A model generated the notes under the pieces. It was not told the DNA's origin, did no database searches, and worked only from the letters and a program-made list of their open reading frames with translations. Shown piece after piece: positions 46,758 through 48,423 of a stretch of DNA of 48,423 bases. The stretch is taken from positions 1-48,423 of IMG/VR virus record IMGVR_UViG_3300020202_000099; one strand, written 5' to 3'. The DNA is from a virus. How positions within the stretch are numbered: the first letter of the stretch is position 1; every line of letters starts with the position of its first letter. Position numbers and translations under genes: made by a program.

Positions 46758-47137
46758 GCTACGGCTTCATCATCACCAGGGACGTGCTGCACGAGCAGGT
46801 GGACCAGCAACTGCGGAACGCCACCGACAGCGACGTTGGCATCGTCGGCCCAAGCGACATCGCCCGCGAGCACGAGGAAGCTCTGCGCTACGCCAAGACG
46901 GTGCTGCCGCTGCGCACCGACGACCGCGAGACCGTGACTAAGTTCATCGCCGGCAACAGCGGCATCCACCTGTTCCGGCTGTTCGACGACGACGGCGAGC
47001 TGTATTACGAGGGCCTGTTCCTGGGCGACCGCGAGAGCGAGCTGGCATTCCGCCCGCTCGATGACTTCGGAGCGCCCAACGCGGGCTGCACGCGCATCGA
47101 CTACCTCTACCCGAACGGGCAGTGGAGGCCACTGTGA
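46754..47137 (+). CDS. Small alpha/beta protein of unknown function
   Basis: 127 residues from ATG 46754 with AGGAGGG upstream. Helical N-terminal half (VDQQLRNATDSDVGIVGP; HEEALRYAKTV) and strand-rich C-terminal half (HLFRLFDDDGELYYEGLFLG; RIDYLYPNGQWR). The layout with a D-D-D-G-E-L-Y-Y-E-G hairpin is distinctive, but no family is recognised. Confidence 0.6.
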   Translation: MSYGFIITRDVLHEQVDQQLRNATDSDVGIVGPSDIAREHEEALRYAKTVLPLRTDDRETVTKFIAGNSGIHLFRLFDDDGELYYEGLFLGDRESELAFRPLDDFGAPNAGCTRIDYLYPNGQWRPL

Positions 47138-47319
47138 CCGGGCTCGTCAAACTCGCGCTGAAGCGCGATCCGTCCGTGCCCGTGGGCCAGCCGGCGACAC
47201 TGCACGTCGACTGCCCATGCGGCCGTGAGCTGCCCATCTCACTCGCGGGCCAATACAACGAGTGCCACTGCGGGCTCGTAGTGGACGACTCTGGCTGGAT
47301 TAAACGGAGGCCGCTGTGA
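47134..47319 (+). CDS. Small zinc-ribbon protein
   Basis: 61 residues from GTG 47134 (an upstream ATG at 47122 also exists). It has CPCGRELPISL and then CHCGLVVDD, i.e. two C-x-C pairs around a beta strand, a compact zinc ribbon. The GTGA overlap with the previous gene supports the start. Function unknown. Confidence 0.6.
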   Translation: MTGLVKLALKRDPSVPVGQPATLHVDCPCGRELPISLAGQYNECHCGLVVDDSGWIKRRPL

Positions 47320-47525
47320 AGTTTGCTGACCTGAAGACTGGCGACCGCTTCGTGTTCCTCGATGACGAGCACCGCGAGGCGCGCATCATGCCCGAGATTC
47401 GCGTGGCATACCGCATCAAGACCGACGACCGTGAATACGAAACACTGATGGCTGACGGCAGCGTCGGCTCCGGACGTGTAGGCGCTGGCGACAACCCCGT
47501 TCGCAAGCTGCCGAACGCTCAGTAA
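47316..47525 (+). CDS. Small beta-rich protein
   Basis: 69 residues from GTG 47316 coupled to the previous stop. It begins FADLKTGDRFVFLDDE and continues in strands (VAYRIKTDDREYETLMADG), a pattern like small SH3-like barrels. No family recognised. A strong hairpin follows the stop. Confidence 0.55.
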   Translation: MKFADLKTGDRFVFLDDEHREARIMPEIRVAYRIKTDDREYETLMADGSVGSGRVGAGDNPVRKLPNAQ

Positions 47526-47535
47526 AGGGTGAGGG

Positions 47536-47553
47536 ACCGGGCTTCGGCCCGGT
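47536..47553 (+). terminator. GC hairpin with a TTCG tetraloop
   Basis: ACCGGGC-TTCG-GCCCGGT: 7 perfect base pairs closed by the very stable TTCG loop, just after a gene stop. No T tract follows, so it may be an attenuator or RNA stabiliser rather than a full terminator. Confidence 0.55.
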
Positions 47554-47600
47554 GTAACCCCCGGCCACGGTCCCAACGCCGTGGGTGGAAAGGAGGGTAT

Positions 47601-47822
47601 GTGACGAAGAACGAGGCACTGGAACGCGCCGCGCTCGTATGGGGTAAGGAGCGCGTCATCAGCGTGCAGGACTTTAACGGTAATGCACCCGGCATGTGGT
47701 GGGTCAATCTGCGGCCGGCAGGCCGCGCCAGCGACACGCGCGCCAGGAACTACTCGGCGCACAGTCTCGACGCGAACGGCCACGTCAACTGTCACGGCGA
47801 CTGCAAGACGCTCGAACCGTGA
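47601..47822 (+). CDS. Small protein of unknown function
   Basis: 73 residues from GTG 47601 with AAAGGAGG upstream. Helix start (NEALERAALVWGKERV), strands (MWWVNLRPAG), and a short C-terminal CHGDC. No family recognised. Confidence 0.55.
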   Translation: MTKNEALERAALVWGKERVISVQDFNGNAPGMWWVNLRPAGRASDTRARNYSAHSLDANGHVNCHGDCKTLEP

Positions 47823-47995
47823 CCCCTCACATCTACGTGCTGCCGGACGATGATTCTGATGGTTACTGGACCATCGTCAACGGCCGGCGGCACGAGTGGT
47901 TCCCCACCTTCCGCGCAGCCTCACGCGCAGCCGTGCGGCTACTCACCGCAGGCCGTCGTGAGGCGGTCGAAGCCGCTTGTTTTTCTAGGGACTAG
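47819..47995 (+). CDS. Small DUF2188-like protein
   Basis: 58 residues from GTG 47819, overlapping the previous stop (GTGA). The pattern GYWTIVNGRRHEWFPTFRAA, a strand pair followed by an Ala-rich helix, resembles DUF2188-type small proteins, but the match is only by eye. Its last codons overlap the operator at 47982-48021. Confidence 0.45.
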   Translation: MTPHIYVLPDDDSDGYWTIVNGRRHEWFPTFRAASRAAVRLLTAGRREAVEAACFSRD

Positions 47996-48021
47996 AAATT
48001 ATGTATTTCTCGGAACTAGAA
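47982..48021. promoter_or_regulatory. Operator cluster upstream of the regulator-like gene
   Basis: Three linked dyads: TTTCTAG-GGA-CTAGAAA (47982-47998), GAAAT-tatgt-ATTTC and the imperfect TTCT-cggaa-CTAGAA (48007-48021). The CTAGAAAT half-site is the same as in the operator before xis (9917-9944). The whole patch is AT-rich. Likely binding sites of the phage repressor or regulator. Confidence 0.6.
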
Positions 48022-48068
48022 TTGGCGCAACAACTTCCGGGGACTGGACTCTTGCATCGGGGCGGGTT

Positions 48069-48128
48069 ATGACATACAAATCAGCACTGCGCGCTACGGA
48101 TCAGGCTGGCATGTGGGGGCGTCGATGA
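48069..48128 (+). CDS. Possible short leader peptide
   Basis: 19 codons from ATG 48069 (MTYKSALRATDQAGMWGRR), with the stop overlapping the ATG of the regulator-like gene (ATGA). It could couple translation of the next gene. GGGCGGG lies upstream, a weak ribosome site. Too short for a firm call. Confidence 0.3.
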   Translation: MTYKSALRATDQAGMWGRR

Positions 48129-48373
48129 CCAAGCCCACAGGCCGGCCGATGGGGCGCCCGGCGAAGTATCGGAAGCCGCTCATGCGGACCTACCGAGTGA
48201 GCCAGGCGCACGTAGATCGCGTCGAAGATTTACGCGCGGCGCTCAAGGTGGCCAGCAACTCCGACGTGATCGAGGAGGCCACCATGAAGCTGCATAAGCG
48301 GCTCGGCCTGCCGCCACGTGGAGCAGAGGATGACCCAACGGGTCGCAAGAGGAACGGCAAGGCAGCTCGGTAG
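48125..48373 (+). CDS. Possible ribbon-helix-helix DNA-binding protein
   Basis: 82 residues from ATG 48125. A basic, Gly/Pro/Arg-rich arm (KPTGRPMGRPAKYRKP) precedes MRTYRVSQAHVDRVEDLRAA and NSDVIEEATMKLHKRL, a strand-helix-helix layout like Arc/CopG repressors. Position directly after the operator cluster suggests autoregulation. The same operator half-site occurs before xis. It runs into the terminal repeat. No classic CI-type repressor was found elsewhere. Confidence 0.55.
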   Translation: MTKPTGRPMGRPAKYRKPLMRTYRVSQAHVDRVEDLRAALKVASNSDVIEEATMKLHKRLGLPPRGAEDDPTGRKRNGKAAR

Positions 48374-48423
48374 CGGCGCCTCTCTCTCTCTCTCTCTCTC
48401 TCTCTGCATAGTCCAGGCCAATA
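48304..48423. repeat. Terminal direct repeat, right copy
   Basis: Exact copy of bases 14-133. It includes the 3' end of the gene at 48125-48373 and the TC tract (48381-48405). Confidence 0.9.

Overview
The window looks like one complete, circularly assembled genome of a temperate, short-tailed (podovirus-type) phage. A 120-base block is repeated exactly at the two ends (14-133 = 48304-48423), which leaves about 48.3 kb of unique sequence. It carries a terminase, portal, scaffold and capsid, a connector plus a nozzle-like tail protein but no tape-measure or tail-tube genes, a giant virion protein, and a tyrosine integrase with an excisionase. The host is probably a GC-rich Gram-negative bacterium. 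The reasons are high GC, Sec signal peptides with A-x-A cleavage sites, a twin-arginine signal, GGAGG-type ribosome sites and an M15-type endolysin. The genus cannot be read from the sequence.

Layout: two long transcription units diverge from 46172-46308 and converge near 4335-4356. The rightward unit runs 46309 to 48373, through the circular junction, and on to 4334. It holds about 18 small, mostly unrecognised genes, a possible ribbon-helix-helix regulator (48125-48373), a pair of related two-domain proteins (475-2195) and an unusual tRNA (2202-2278). The leftward unit holds everything else. In order of transcription it has a putative metallopeptidase and small terminase (46171-45136), about 14 small genes (45146-41499), large terminase, portal, scaffold and capsid (41306-34047), capsid-associated and tail genes with several exported proteins (33986-25014), four internal virion proteins and an 11.2-kb polyvalent protein (24991-10916), a lysis cassette (10919-10062), excisionase and integrase with a putative attP (9766-8080), and a replication block (8058-4357).

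How the parts fit: the replication block combines a 3'-5' exonuclease, an initiator-like protein, a DnaC-type loader, an SSB-like protein ending in the SSB interaction tail, a PD-(D/E)XK-like nuclease and a phage GroES. The 3722-residue protein joins a DNA methyltransferase, an SF2/SNF2-type helicase and a zinc-protease motif. It is best explained as a protein delivered with the DNA to protect it on entry. A shared palindromic sequence (CTAGAAAT family) lies both upstream of the excisionase and just upstream of the putative regulator, suggesting one operator system controls the lysogeny decision.

The points most worth a second look are the tRNA with an 8-base anticodon loop lacking U33, the paralogous pair beside it, the shared operators, three genes broken by single-base frameshifts (including the endolysin), a metallopeptidase lacking its catalytic glutamate, and the cluster of Sec/Tat-exported proteins inside the structural region.
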